5,743 nt of DNA from DATAMF01 sp964472565 (GCA_964472565.1 CAYYNB010000264.1:1-5743); one strand, 5' to 3'; positions 1 to 5,485 are shown, counted from the stretch's first letter. The notes: generated from the letters alone by a model not told the origin. Numbers and translations: made by a program.

Positions 1-369
1 TATTCCGCTGTGTGCGTGGTGGATTTTGGTGATCTGGCCGAGACGCTGTCACCGGAAGCGCCGCAGCGCGCCCAGTGGCTCGAAGTAGCGCAGTTCCAGA
101 CCGAGGACCGGGCCAGGCAGTTCAAGGACGATTTCATGTCTCTGGCAGGTATGGAAGAATTGAGCCACATCACTGGGCCTGCGTTTGCTAACGCAGTTGC
201 GGACGATTTGGGAATGGACAGCCAGTGGCAGGCGATGGACAAACAATCTCTGGATCAGCTTAAGGCGGGTGAATGGCATGTTACGCATCCAGATGAGGCA
301 TGGCAGCCCCGGTTGAATGAAGTATCCACCCCGGCATTTGAAGCTGCAAGCGTCGATCTTGATCTGTAA
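1..369 (+). CDS. 3' end of an unrecognised acidic protein (partial)
   Basis: The frame is open from base 1 and ends at a TAA at 367-369, giving about 122 residues. The true start lies outside the window. A GTG at position 10 exists, but no Shine-Dalgarno site can be seen before it, so this is most likely a C-terminal fragment. The visible part is acidic (about 23 Asp/Glu against 7 Lys/Arg). It looks soluble, with helical stretches such as AQFQTEDRARQFKDDFMSL, and has no membrane segment or recognisable catalytic motif. The last residues, VDLDL, are strongly acidic and hydrophobic. I do not recognise the family. A perfect 11-bp hairpin starts 9 nt after the stop, and the next gene on the same strand follows about 100 nt later with its own promoter-like sequence, so the two are probably separate transcription units. 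Confidence 0.7.
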   Translation, partial: YSAVCVVDFGDLAETLSPEAPQRAQWLEVAQFQTEDRARQFKDDFMSLAGMEELSHITGPAFANAVADDLGMDSQWQAMDKQSLDQLKAGEWHVTHPDEAWQPRLNEVSTPAFEAASVDLDL

Positions 370-377
370 ATACACAA

Positions 378-408
378 AGGTTGGCGGGAAGAATTGCCCC
401 GCCAACCT
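378..408 (+). terminator. Perfect 11-bp hairpin after the partial gene, possible terminator
   Basis: AGGTTGGCGGG at 378-388 is exactly complementary to CCCGCCAACCT at 398-408, with a 9-nt loop. It begins 9 nt after the TAA of the upstream gene. The stem is long and GC-rich, as expected of a transcription terminator. However, the + strand continues CAATACCC with no T-tract, so it is not a canonical intrinsic terminator. Read on the minus strand, a modestly T-rich stretch follows. It may act as a factor-assisted terminator or an RNA 3'-end stabiliser. Confidence 0.5.
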
Positions 409-430
409 CAATACCCAACCGGCGTAAATT

Positions 431-439
431 TGTTATGAT
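431..439 (+). promoter_or_regulatory. Extended -10 promoter for the zinc-ribbon gene
   Basis: TGTTATGAT at 431-439 matches an extended -10 element (TGn followed by TATGAT, 5 of 6 to TATAAT). The region 17 bp upstream (about 411-416, ATACCC) shows no -35 similarity, which an extended -10 can partly replace. Transcription would start near 446, giving a leader of about 27 nt before the ATG at 473. The leader carries a GGTGAG ribosome binding site at 461-466, 6 nt before the start. Confidence 0.45.
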
Positions 440-472
440 AAGTACAGTTCCTCAATAGACGGTGAGAATGCC

Positions 473-1063
473 ATGACTGATCCACAGGATGAACGCGATA
501 CCGGCATGATCGACACAATTTGTGATGGCTGCGATCTGCCGTTCCCGGTAAATGATCTGGGCCTGTGTGACGAGTGTTTTGCAAAGCTCGAACGTGACCT
601 GATTCGTGGACGAGATTGGGCGTATTCCGCCACTGCCTTCGGCACTCCACAGGAGCAGCTTGAGGCGCTGCGCGAGCGGGTGATCCGTGACTATGGCGCT
701 GAGTATGAATTGATCTTGCCGCCGGGGATGAAGGAACGGTGGAAGCGGAAAAACAAACGTACCAGGTCACGGGCGACTCATCGCAAGCGAGAAATTGCCG
801 CACGAGCAGTCCGAGACTACAGCACGGAAGATGTTTTGCAGGCGGCGCGTGATTTTTTCCGGGAACAAAACGAAGAATGGGTGAACGCCAGCCGGGTTAT
901 GCAGCACCTCTACGAAACCTTCTACAAGCTCAAACCGAAACGGCTGGGGCAGCCCGGCAAGAAGTACAAGAGTCTGCTCAAGTTTCTCGCGGACTGCCCC
1001 GGCGATTTTGAAGTGCGCGCGGATGACAACAGACGCGGCCTTTACTGGATTCGCCTGGTTTGA
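473..1063 (+). CDS. Zinc-ribbon protein with basic linker and LOTUS-like C-terminal domain
   Basis: The product has 196 residues. Seen directly: C17, C20, C32 and C35 form a CX2C-X11-CX2C zinc-ribbon pattern. Residues about 59-80 are a charged helix. Residues 87-113 are very basic (KERWKRKNKRTRSR and on), as in a nucleic-acid contact or linker. Residues about 117-196 alternate helix and strand and end GDFEVRADDNRRGLYWIRLV. This last part resembles an OST-HTH/LOTUS winged helix, a fold known to bind RNA (notably G-quadruplex RNA) or partner proteins, but the resemblance is judged by eye. The ATG at 473 has a GGTGAG site 6 nt upstream. A second ATG (M12) lies before the cysteines but has no better site. 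The gene converges with the acidic-protein gene at 1097. A nucleic-acid-binding accessory or regulatory protein is the best inference. No enzymatic motif is visible. Confidence 0.8.
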   Translation: MTDPQDERDTGMIDTICDGCDLPFPVNDLGLCDECFAKLERDLIRGRDWAYSATAFGTPQEQLEALRERVIRDYGAEYELILPPGMKERWKRKNKRTRSRATHRKREIAARAVRDYSTEDVLQAARDFFREQNEEWVNASRVMQHLYETFYKLKPKRLGQPGKKYKSLLKFLADCPGDFEVRADDNRRGLYWIRLV

Positions 1064-1067
1064 GGCA

Positions 1068-1081
1068 GCAGCACCGGCTGC
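1068..1081. repeat. Small GC-rich hairpin between convergent genes
   Basis: GCAGC, a 4-nt loop ACCG and GCTGC form a 5-bp stem in the 33-bp gap between the stop codons of the convergent genes. There is no T-tract on either side, so a terminator role is only possible, not shown. Confidence 0.25.
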
Positions 1082-1096
1082 GCCCGGAAGCGTGAC

Positions 1097-1546
1097 CTAC
1101 TCCATTCCCTCCAGGCAGTTTTCGTCGATGAACGGCAGCGTCCCATAGGTGTCACTTTCATGCCGCCACGCCGCGAGAAACGCCTGCGCCACCGGCAGTG
1201 GTGTCAGCCGGGTAAGAGCCTCAAAGAGGACACCCTCAGCGTCACAATTTGAAACTCCCAGGATGTGGGTGAGGCAGTCCGCCGCTGAATGCATCAGACG
1301 CTGGCGCTGCGCACTGCTGATCTGTTCACTGCTCCCGCGCAGCAGTCCCAGCGCGGCACCCATCGACCAGGTAAACTGGCCGGTATCCACGGCGCGTTCC
1401 TGTTCATCCGAAACCCAATGCAGCACGACGCCATCCTCGTTGACGCCTTCCGGAACTATGGGGTCGATGCCCAAGACCTCCTGGGCAATCGCACGGGTCA
1501 AATACGCTTCGTCCAACCCCAACACATCTTCCAATTGATCGATCAT
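1097..1546 (-). CDS. Unrecognised acidic, lysine-free small protein
   Basis: The product has 149 residues. The start is supported by AAGGAG at 1555-1560, 8 nt before the ATG, and by a strong promoter further upstream. The composition is striking: about 25 Asp/Glu, 7 Arg and no Lys, so the predicted pI is very low. Sequence reading suggests a soluble, mainly helical protein. The N-terminal third is acidic (for example IDQLEDVLGLDEAYL). The middle has a Gly/Ala/Leu-rich helix near residues 60-72, and a helix near 118-130 reads PVAQAFLAAWRHE. No signal peptide, membrane span or known catalytic motif is visible. I do not recognise the family. Acidic proteins of mobile elements are sometimes DNA mimics such as antirestriction factors. 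That is a possibility raised by composition and context only. Confidence 0.75.
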   Translation of the reverse strand: MIDQLEDVLGLDEAYLTRAIAQEVLGIDPIVPEGVNEDGVVLHWVSDEQERAVDTGQFTWSMGAALGLLRGSSEQISSAQRQRLMHSAADCLTHILGVSNCDAEGVLFEALTRLTPLPVAQAFLAAWRHESDTYGTLPFIDENCLEGME

Positions 1547-1550
1547 GTTG

Positions 1551-1560
1551 TTCTCTCCTT
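1551..1560 (-). promoter_or_regulatory. Ribosome binding site of the acidic-protein gene
   Basis: On the minus strand the sequence reads AAGGAGAGAA, 4 nt before the ATG at 1546, with the AGGAG core 8 nt from the start. This fixes the start of the 149-residue protein. Confidence 0.75.
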
Positions 1561-1602
1561 AAATGACTTGTAGAGATGCACTCACCGGCCCCCCAGTGTC
1601 TT

Positions 1603-1617
1603 ACAGCTTACTGCTGT
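1603..1617. repeat. Inverted repeat at the predicted transcription start, possible operator
   Basis: ACAGC, a 5-nt centre TTACT and GCTGT form a perfect 5-bp dyad. It lies directly downstream of the -10 element at 1620-1625 and covers the expected transcription start near 1613. The position suits an operator or a short 5' hairpin in the leader. The arms are short, so chance is not excluded. Confidence 0.35.
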
Positions 1618-1619
1618 GA

Positions 1620-1648
1620 AAAATAGCACATGCGTTCTGTTTTGTCAA
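1620..1648 (-). promoter_or_regulatory. Strong sigma70-type promoter for the acidic-protein gene
   Basis: On the minus strand a perfect -35 box TTGACA (1648-1643) is followed by exactly 17 bp and then TATTTT (1625-1620). The bases just before the -10 read TGC, giving an extended -10. Transcription would begin near 1613 and run through a leader of about 65 nt to the ATG at 1546. Perfect -35, ideal spacing and TGn together make this the clearest promoter in the window. It separates this gene from the upstream mobilization operon. Confidence 0.7.
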
Positions 1649-1689
1649 GATTGGCTGATCGAGGCTCAGTCCGCCGTTCGTAGTACAAG

Positions 1690-1720
1690 CCATCGCACAG
1701 CGCAAAGATTTGTGCGGTGG
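1690..1720 (-). terminator. Hairpin just after the HU-like gene, possible operon end
   Basis: CCATCGCAC at 1690-1698 pairs with GTGCGGTGG at 1712-1720 over nine positions, one of them a wobble or mismatch, around a 13-nt loop. It begins 2 nt beyond the TAG stop of the last operon gene, so it is placed to end the operon transcript. The minus-strand continuation (GCTTGTACTACG) has no T-tract, so it may work with a termination factor or protect the 3' end. Confidence 0.45.
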
Positions 1721-1722
1721 AA

Positions 1723-2001
1723 CTATCTGTTCAACCGCGCTTTCAGTTTTTTGCTGGGCCGCACCATCAAGCGGTGGATGACCCGGCGCGGCTCGCCCGT
1801 GCTCAACATCCCACGCTGCTCGCCCCGGTCGATGCGCTGCACTTCCAACACCAGGAAGTTCTCAAGCTCAATCCGCCCGCCGGACGCCAGTTCTTCGGTC
1901 CAGGCATCGATCAATGCTTCCAACATCCGCTGCACGTCGTGGTTGCGCAGCCGGGTGCGGCGGCCAATCTCACTCACCATCTTGTTTTTTGTCAGTGCCA
2001 T
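1723..2001 (-). CDS. Divergent HU/IHF-family DNA-bending protein
   Basis: At 92 residues the product has the usual HU length. The order of elements fits: an N-terminal helical pair (residues 3-39, with TKNKMVSEIGRRTRLRN like the HU start), the turn GGRIELENFLVLEVQ (41-55, equal to the HU GFGxFEV strand), a beta arm (about 56-78) and the C-terminal VRPSKKLKARLN (80-91, equal to the HU FKPGKxLKxxVN end). HU and IHF dimers bend DNA in the minor groove and assist relaxosomes, recombinases and replication origins. The arm tip normally reads RNPxTG with an intercalating proline. Here it reads RGMLSTGE, one residue longer and without that proline. The gene starts 1 nt after the coupling-protein stop. 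AGGAG at 2009-2013 lies inside that gene, 7 nt before the ATG. An element-specific DNA architectural factor for transfer is the likely role. Confidence 0.8.
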   Translation of the reverse strand: MALTKNKMVSEIGRRTRLRNHDVQRMLEALIDAWTEELASGGRIELENFLVLEVQRIDRGEQRGMLSTGEPRRVIHRLMVRPSKKLKARLNR

Positions 2002-2002
2002 G

Positions 2003-4006
2003 TCATTTCTCCTGGGCGGCGGCTCGTGCCTGGTGATTGGCTCGCATCTGGGCCAGCGGGGTCAACGGGACCGGAACTTGTTCCCTTTGTTTCATGCGTA
2101 GATAAGATTGTTCCATTGCGGCGCGGTCAGGACCGGGTTCGGCTGCCGGGGTGATTTCCGGCGTAGTCACCGGTTTCAGTTCGAGGGTAAGGCCACGTTC
2201 CAAGCGCAGCGGTTCCACAGCTTTGGAAACGGCGAAACGGGTCCGCCAGTCGCGCCGCTCGTAGAGGCGCGTGAGACGGGCAGTCAGGATGACCTGGGTG
2301 GCAAACCCCGGCTCGACGTAACGCGCGAAGATGGTGCAGTTACCCGACAACGGGGTGATGACTTCATCCACCGTCAGCAGCGGTCGTTGGCGCAGGTGGC
2401 TGTTTGGGTCATCCTCATTCGCATCGGCAGTGGCAATACCGGAGGCTTTCGAGTAGTACTCCGCCGTTTCCGCGTCACAGCCACCAAACACGATCTGCGT
2501 CGCCAGCCCGGTGAAGAGTGACTGCGTGCCTTCCTGGCCGTAGATCAGGTGGAACTGCCCTTTGGTCTGCGCGCCGATCAGGATGGAGATGCGCCGCTTA
2601 CGCACCAGGTTCACGTCGGCCACCAGGCTGTCCAGTTTGCCCAACGTCGGGAATTCGTCCAGCACCACGCCCACCGGCATCGGCAGCCGCCCGCCGTTCT
2701 GCTCGCCGAGGGGATCCAGGACCAGCATCAGCTTGCGCAGCGTCGCGCCAAGATAGGAGGCATATACCGCGCGCATCCGCCCCGGACAGGTGAGCACCAC
2801 GACCGTTGGCTGTGAGACGATTTGTTCGGCCTCGAAGTCCGAGGCGCTGGTGTTGGCGCGCACGTCGGTGGAGGCCCACCCCGTCAGTGCGGTTGCCAGG
2901 GTAGCGACCACATTTGACGCGACTTTCCCATCCGAACGCACGCTGGCGATGAAGGCATTCGCCAGCAGCGAAGCATCGTCTTTTTTCGAGGACAGTTTCT
3001 CCGCCAACGCTTTGGGATCGTTGAGGGCATTGTAGATGTCGCCGAGGGTGTCAAAACGAATGAGACAGGCAGCGAGCAGCGCAGCCGCACTGTCGGTCCA
3101 GAAGCGGTTGTCGCCCTGGGCGCTGGGGACCAACACGTCGGCAATGGCGCGGGCATCCGAGACATTGGCAATGTCCGCCGCTAAGTTGTAACGCGGCCCG
3201 GCGCCGCTGGTGGGGTCATGCACCGCGACCAGGTGGCCGGTGACCTGGGCGAAGCGGGTGACGTGTTCTTTCAGTTCCCCCTGTGGGTCGGCTACCACCA
3301 GGCTGTGCCCGGCCAGCATCCGGTCGCCGATGACGGGGAGGATCACCCCCTGCGTCTTACCGGAGCCAGGTCCGCCCAACGTCAGAATGCCACGTGCCGC
3401 ATCTTCCCCGCTCAGTTGGAATGTGCCCGACCCGTAGTCCAACCGCCAGCGGTTCTCGCCCCAAAACGCACCGAAGAAGGTCACACCGTCGTGATCCGGT
3501 CGGCGGTAGCGACGGTACTCGCGCATGGTGCAGAAATGGGATGATCCCAGCGATCCGCGTCTTACTGCCGGGCGGCGCAGCCTGTCTACCCGCTCACGCA
3601 GCCAGCCGCCCTGCCGCAGCCCCTCGTGTAAGACGACGTTCGCCATGCCCAGCGCCATACACCCCATCAGCCCGGCCATGAACAATCGCATCCGGTTGAT
3701 AGTGGGTGGTCCTCCGGCCATCGAGGTAATGAAGCCGTTATCGACCTGCGGCATGGTGGCATGGTGGATGGCAAAGTCGCCCATCAGGGCCAGGTATAGA
3801 GCGACGATTCCCAACGACACGATTCCGTGTGCCAGCAGGTGTAAGACGAGATCACGCCGGGTATTTTGTTTCTCTTCGTCGGTGCGGCGGATGGAGACTC
3901 CCAGCAGCGCGGCGGCGATAACCGGAGCCAGGGGGATCAGGCACACCAGCGGCATCAGACAGCCGCCCAGCGCTGAGCGCCCCTCAGTAAACAGCCAGTA
4001 AAACAT
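2003..4006 (-). CDS. virD4: VirD4/TraG-type conjugative coupling ATPase (T4CP)
   Basis: The 667-residue product is an inner-membrane ATPase that recruits the relaxase-DNA complex to a type IV secretion channel. Three hydrophobic segments lie near residues 15-36, 54-75 and 106-126. A positively charged stretch (about 136-169) leads into the cytosolic domain. Walker A is GGPGSGKT at 211-218. ADPQGEL (239-245) matches the family DPKGEL motif, and RFWTDSA (301-307) is also typical. Walker B is VGVVLDEFPTLG (445-456). GAQTKGQ (478-484) and RPLLTVDEV (541-549) are further family landmarks. The last 60 or so residues form a Pro- and Gln-rich charged tail, probably for substrate contacts. The start is fixed by an in-frame TAA two codons upstream and by AGGGGAGG 6 nt before the ATG. 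All key ATPase motifs are intact. No channel genes (VirB4, VirB6 and so on) lie in this window. Confidence 0.95.
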   Translation of the reverse strand: MFYWLFTEGRSALGGCLMPLVCLIPLAPVIAAALLGVSIRRTDEEKQNTRRDLVLHLLAHGIVSLGIVALYLALMGDFAIHHATMPQVDNGFITSMAGGPPTINRMRLFMAGLMGCMALGMANVVLHEGLRQGGWLRERVDRLRRPAVRRGSLGSSHFCTMREYRRYRRPDHDGVTFFGAFWGENRWRLDYGSGTFQLSGEDAARGILTLGGPGSGKTQGVILPVIGDRMLAGHSLVVADPQGELKEHVTRFAQVTGHLVAVHDPTSGAGPRYNLAADIANVSDARAIADVLVPSAQGDNRFWTDSAAALLAACLIRFDTLGDIYNALNDPKALAEKLSSKKDDASLLANAFIASVRSDGKVASNVVATLATALTGWASTDVRANTSASDFEAEQIVSQPTVVVLTCPGRMRAVYASYLGATLRKLMLVLDPLGEQNGGRLPMPVGVVLDEFPTLGKLDSLVADVNLVRKRRISILIGAQTKGQFHLIYGQEGTQSLFTGLATQIVFGGCDAETAEYYSKASGIATADANEDDPNSHLRQRPLLTVDEVITPLSGNCTIFARYVEPGFATQVILTARLTRLYERRDWRTRFAVSKAVEPLRLERGLTLELKPVTTPEITPAAEPGPDRAAMEQSYLRMKQREQVPVPLTPLAQMRANHQARAAAQEK

Positions 4007-4009
4007 AGG

Positions 4010-4192
4010 TTACCTCCCCTGCCGCAGCCGCCAGGACGTCACGGCATAACTGAGGACGATCAGCCCTGACACCGACACGTACAGCGCTTCGCCGAAGCTG
4101 GCTCCCAACCGCCCCAGTACAACTGCTGCGGCCAGGACGACAACCAACACAGCCAATCCCCCTAAAGCTGTCGAATGAATTCCTCGAAACAT
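4010..4192 (-). CDS. Small two-helix membrane protein in the mobilization operon
   Basis: The product has 60 residues, starting at an ATG preceded by AGAGGAAGGG (about 4199-4208). The open frame extends upstream into the relaxase gene, but this ATG is the only one with a good ribosome binding site and just 14 nt separate it from the relaxase stop. Two hydrophobic segments are visible, about residues 11-30 (GGLAVLVVVLAAAVVLGRLG) and 36-54 (ALYVSVSGLIVLSYAVTSW), followed by a basic end RLRQGR. It is probably an inner-membrane hairpin. Its TAA is 3 nt before the coupling-protein ATG and in the same frame. A partner or assembly factor of the coupling ATPase is plausible from position only. I do not recognise the family. 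Confidence 0.7.
   Translation of the reverse strand: MFRGIHSTALGGLAVLVVVLAAAVVLGRLGASFGEALYVSVSGLIVLSYAVTSWRLRQGR
4013..4020 (-). promoter_or_regulatory. Ribosome binding site of the coupling-protein gene
   Basis: AGGGGAGG on the minus strand, 6 nt before the ATG at 4006, overlaps the last codons of the preceding small membrane-protein gene. It confirms the start of the coupling ATPase and suggests efficient or coupled translation. Confidence 0.75.
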
Positions 4193-4206
4193 GTTCTTCC
4201 CTTCCT

Positions 4207-4866
4207 CTAGCGTGGAAACCAGGCGTCGAGTGAATCGATGTCTTCCGGCACGCCTGGCTCTTCGATGGCCGGTTTTTCCAGCATCCTGCGCCACTCCGGG
4301 CCGATGGTACGGTCCAGCCCCGCCGCGAATTCGTCGTGGGCGATCTCGTTGAACAACTGCTCGTGCCCTTTCCGTTTCTCGTTGTAGATCGGCTCCCAAC
4401 CTTCGACGGTGGGAGCCAAACCCGGTAGAATGGCATGGGTGTGCAGCTGCTGCTCGCCTTCTTTAGTCAAACGATCGTGAGTTACATAGGTGTAGGGCGG
4501 AATTTGGAAGCCACGCGCGTCGTAATACGCCTCGACGATGCGCTCCGTCACGTCCATCACCAGGTCGCGCCGCTGCGCCTCCGGTACGAGTGCCATCAGG
4601 TCAGGTGCGGGAGAGATGACCCAGGTCCAGGCCAGCACATGCTGGCTTTGCAGGCGGTCGCAGTTTCCGAAGATTTCGCGGTAGTGTTTTCCCAATCCCT
4701 GGTCCTGCCAGCGGTCACGCTGTTTCTCCTGACCAGCCTTCGTGTCACGATCCTCCCTAAATTGGAGATATTTCAACGTGCCCCGCAGTCCCTGGTGGCC
4801 GGTTCCACGCCCGCGCCGCTTCGGGGATTTGTACTTGAAGTCAGGGATGATGATCGTCCTTGTCAC
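4207..4866 (-). CDS. Short HUH-type relaxase-like protein (MobP-like)
   Basis: The product has 219 residues. Relaxases nick one strand at oriT through a tyrosine and pilot the DNA through the coupling protein. Seen directly: GTLKYLQFR (29-37) resembles motif I of MobP-type relaxases, with Y33 as a possible catalytic tyrosine. HVLAWTWVISP (76-86) resembles the core beta strand. H130-D131 and H142-T-H144 (THDRLTKEGEQQLHTHAIL) match the three-histidine metal motif. The start is a GTG whose bases overlap the TGA of the upstream gene (GTGA, 4863-4866), indicating translational coupling. No strong Shine-Dalgarno is present. The protein is short: it has the nickase core but no room for a primase or helicase domain. 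The family call rests on motif order and on context, between a ribbon-helix-helix gene and a coupling ATPase. A diverged or inactive relative remains possible. Confidence 0.75.
   Translation of the reverse strand: MTRTIIIPDFKYKSPKRRGRGTGHQGLRGTLKYLQFREDRDTKAGQEKQRDRWQDQGLGKHYREIFGNCDRLQSQHVLAWTWVISPAPDLMALVPEAQRRDLVMDVTERIVEAYYDARGFQIPPYTYVTHDRLTKEGEQQLHTHAILPGLAPTVEGWEPIYNEKRKGHEQLFNEIAHDEFAAGLDRTIGPEWRRMLEKPAIEEPGVPEDIDSLDAWFPR
4863..4866 (-). other. GTGA stop-start overlap coupling the ribbon-helix-helix and relaxase genes
   Basis: On the minus strand the relaxase GTG (4866-4864) shares bases with the TGA of the preceding gene (4865-4863). With no strong ribosome binding site before the GTG, translation re-initiation is the likely way the relaxase is made, keeping its amount tied to the DNA-binding protein. 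Confidence 0.7.
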
Positions 4867-5258
4867 TTCTCGTGCACCGTCCTGATTTGTTTCTGAAGCA
4901 CCTGAGAATCACGCGCTGCCGCGACAATGGCCGCCTGAATCAGCTCCTCCGGCGTGATAGGCTGCTCGGTGAACGCGGGCAGCATGACCGCCAGGCCATG
5001 TGCTACCAGCGCCAGCAGAATGTCCAGGCGAAAACTCAGCGCTGTTTCAAGGAGGTCGATCCGATCCTGGAACGTCTTACGGAAGTGCGCCTTGCTGCCA
5101 ACGATGTCTTCCTGTTGGTCCAGGAACTCGCGGATGGCCTGGCGGATGAGATCCGCTTCGGTGACTTCTTTGCCTTGTTTGTCGAGTATCTGCTGAAGGC
5201 GCGCCCGCAGTTGGGGTGTCATGGCAATGCTGCGTCGTACTGTTTTGGTGGCTGGCAT
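4863..5258 (-). CDS. Ribbon-helix-helix DNA-binding protein, probable relaxosome accessory and operon regulator
   Basis: The product has 131 residues. The N-terminus fits a ribbon-helix-helix (CopG/MobC-like) domain: strand KTVRRSIAM (5-13), helix A about 14-28 and helix B about 33-49 (TEADLIRQAIREFLDQQ). Such dimers bind short direct or inverted repeats. Residues 55-75 form a charged helix, 76-96 a strongly hydrophobic stretch (LDILLALVAHGLAVMLPAF), and 101-131 another helix. The hydrophobic part may be an oligomerisation core or a membrane contact. The ATG has a perfect AGGAGG site 6 nt upstream (5265-5270). It is the first operon gene, facing the hairpin-rich intergenic DNA, and its stop overlaps the relaxase start by 4 bp. 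By analogy with relaxosome accessory proteins it may bind oriT and repress the operon. The specific family is not recognised. Confidence 0.85.
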   Translation of the reverse strand: MPATKTVRRSIAMTPQLRARLQQILDKQGKEVTEADLIRQAIREFLDQQEDIVGSKAHFRKTFQDRIDLLETALSFRLDILLALVAHGLAVMLPAFTEQPITPEELIQAAIVAAARDSQVLQKQIRTVHEK

Positions 5259-5264
5259 TGGAAT

Positions 5265-5270
5265 CCTCCT
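5265..5270 (-). promoter_or_regulatory. AGGAGG ribosome binding site of the first operon gene
   Basis: A perfect AGGAGG on the minus strand, 6 nt before the ATG at 5258. It fixes the start of the ribbon-helix-helix gene. No convincing -35/-10 pair was found on the minus strand between here and 5400, so the operon promoter is unassigned. Confidence 0.8.
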
Positions 5271-5338
5271 CGTTGATCCGATCTCCTCTATTGTCTCAAA
5301 TGGGGGTGCTGGAGAGGCTGTAGGATTACGGTTTTTCG

Positions 5339-5419
5339 CGAGCAGACTTGCGGGAAGGTCGAGCAGATTTACAGGAGCAGTGAAAGCTCTGCTGGCTCAC
5401 GACGCACGCTCGTGAGCAG
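5339..5419 (+). repeat. Repeated GAGCAG words upstream of the mobilization operon
   Basis: CGAGCAGA occurs at 5339-5346 and again at 5360-5367. The core GAGCAG recurs at 5375-5380 and 5414-5419, and its inverse CTGCTC lies at 5485-5490. Start-to-start spacings of the direct copies are 21, 14 and 39 bp. Short repeats between oriT structure and a ribbon-helix-helix gene are typical binding sites for such proteins. Whether these are bound is inference. Confidence 0.4.
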
Positions 5420-5434
5420 GTCGCGTCAGCGACC

Positions 5435-5485
5435 GTCGCACCCGGAAAAAGCAGCGCGGCCTGTGGGCACGCTGCGGGGTGCGAC
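5435..5485. repeat. Nested hairpin with 9-bp outer stem
   Basis: GTCGCACCC (5435-5443) pairs with GGGTGCGAC (5477-5485). Inside it, GCAGCG (5451-5456) pairs with CGCTGC (5470-5475) around a 13-nt loop. All pairs are perfect. One side of the internal loop is A-rich (GGAAAAA). Confidence 0.6.

Noticed and set aside
49..411. Minus-strand 120-aa open frame
   Set aside because: It is antisense to the partial gene on the + strand, has no ribosome binding site, and its start lies in the hairpin after that gene.
408..803. Minus-strand 131-aa open frame
   Set aside because: It lies opposite the zinc-ribbon gene and the terminator-like hairpin, with Arg/His/Ser-rich composition typical of an antisense shadow.
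1717..2154. Plus-strand open frames opposite the HU-like and coupling genes
   Set aside because: They are complementary-strand shadows. The minus-strand products carry clear HU and VirD4/TraG motifs.
4220..4256. CCAGGCG/CGCCTGG inverted repeat
   Set aside because: It lies inside the 3' coding part of the relaxase gene with a loop of more than 20 nt. It is short enough to be chance.
5294..5299. TTGAGA on the minus strand as a -35 for the mobilization operon
   Set aside because: No acceptable -10 lies 16-18 bp downstream, so no promoter is called.
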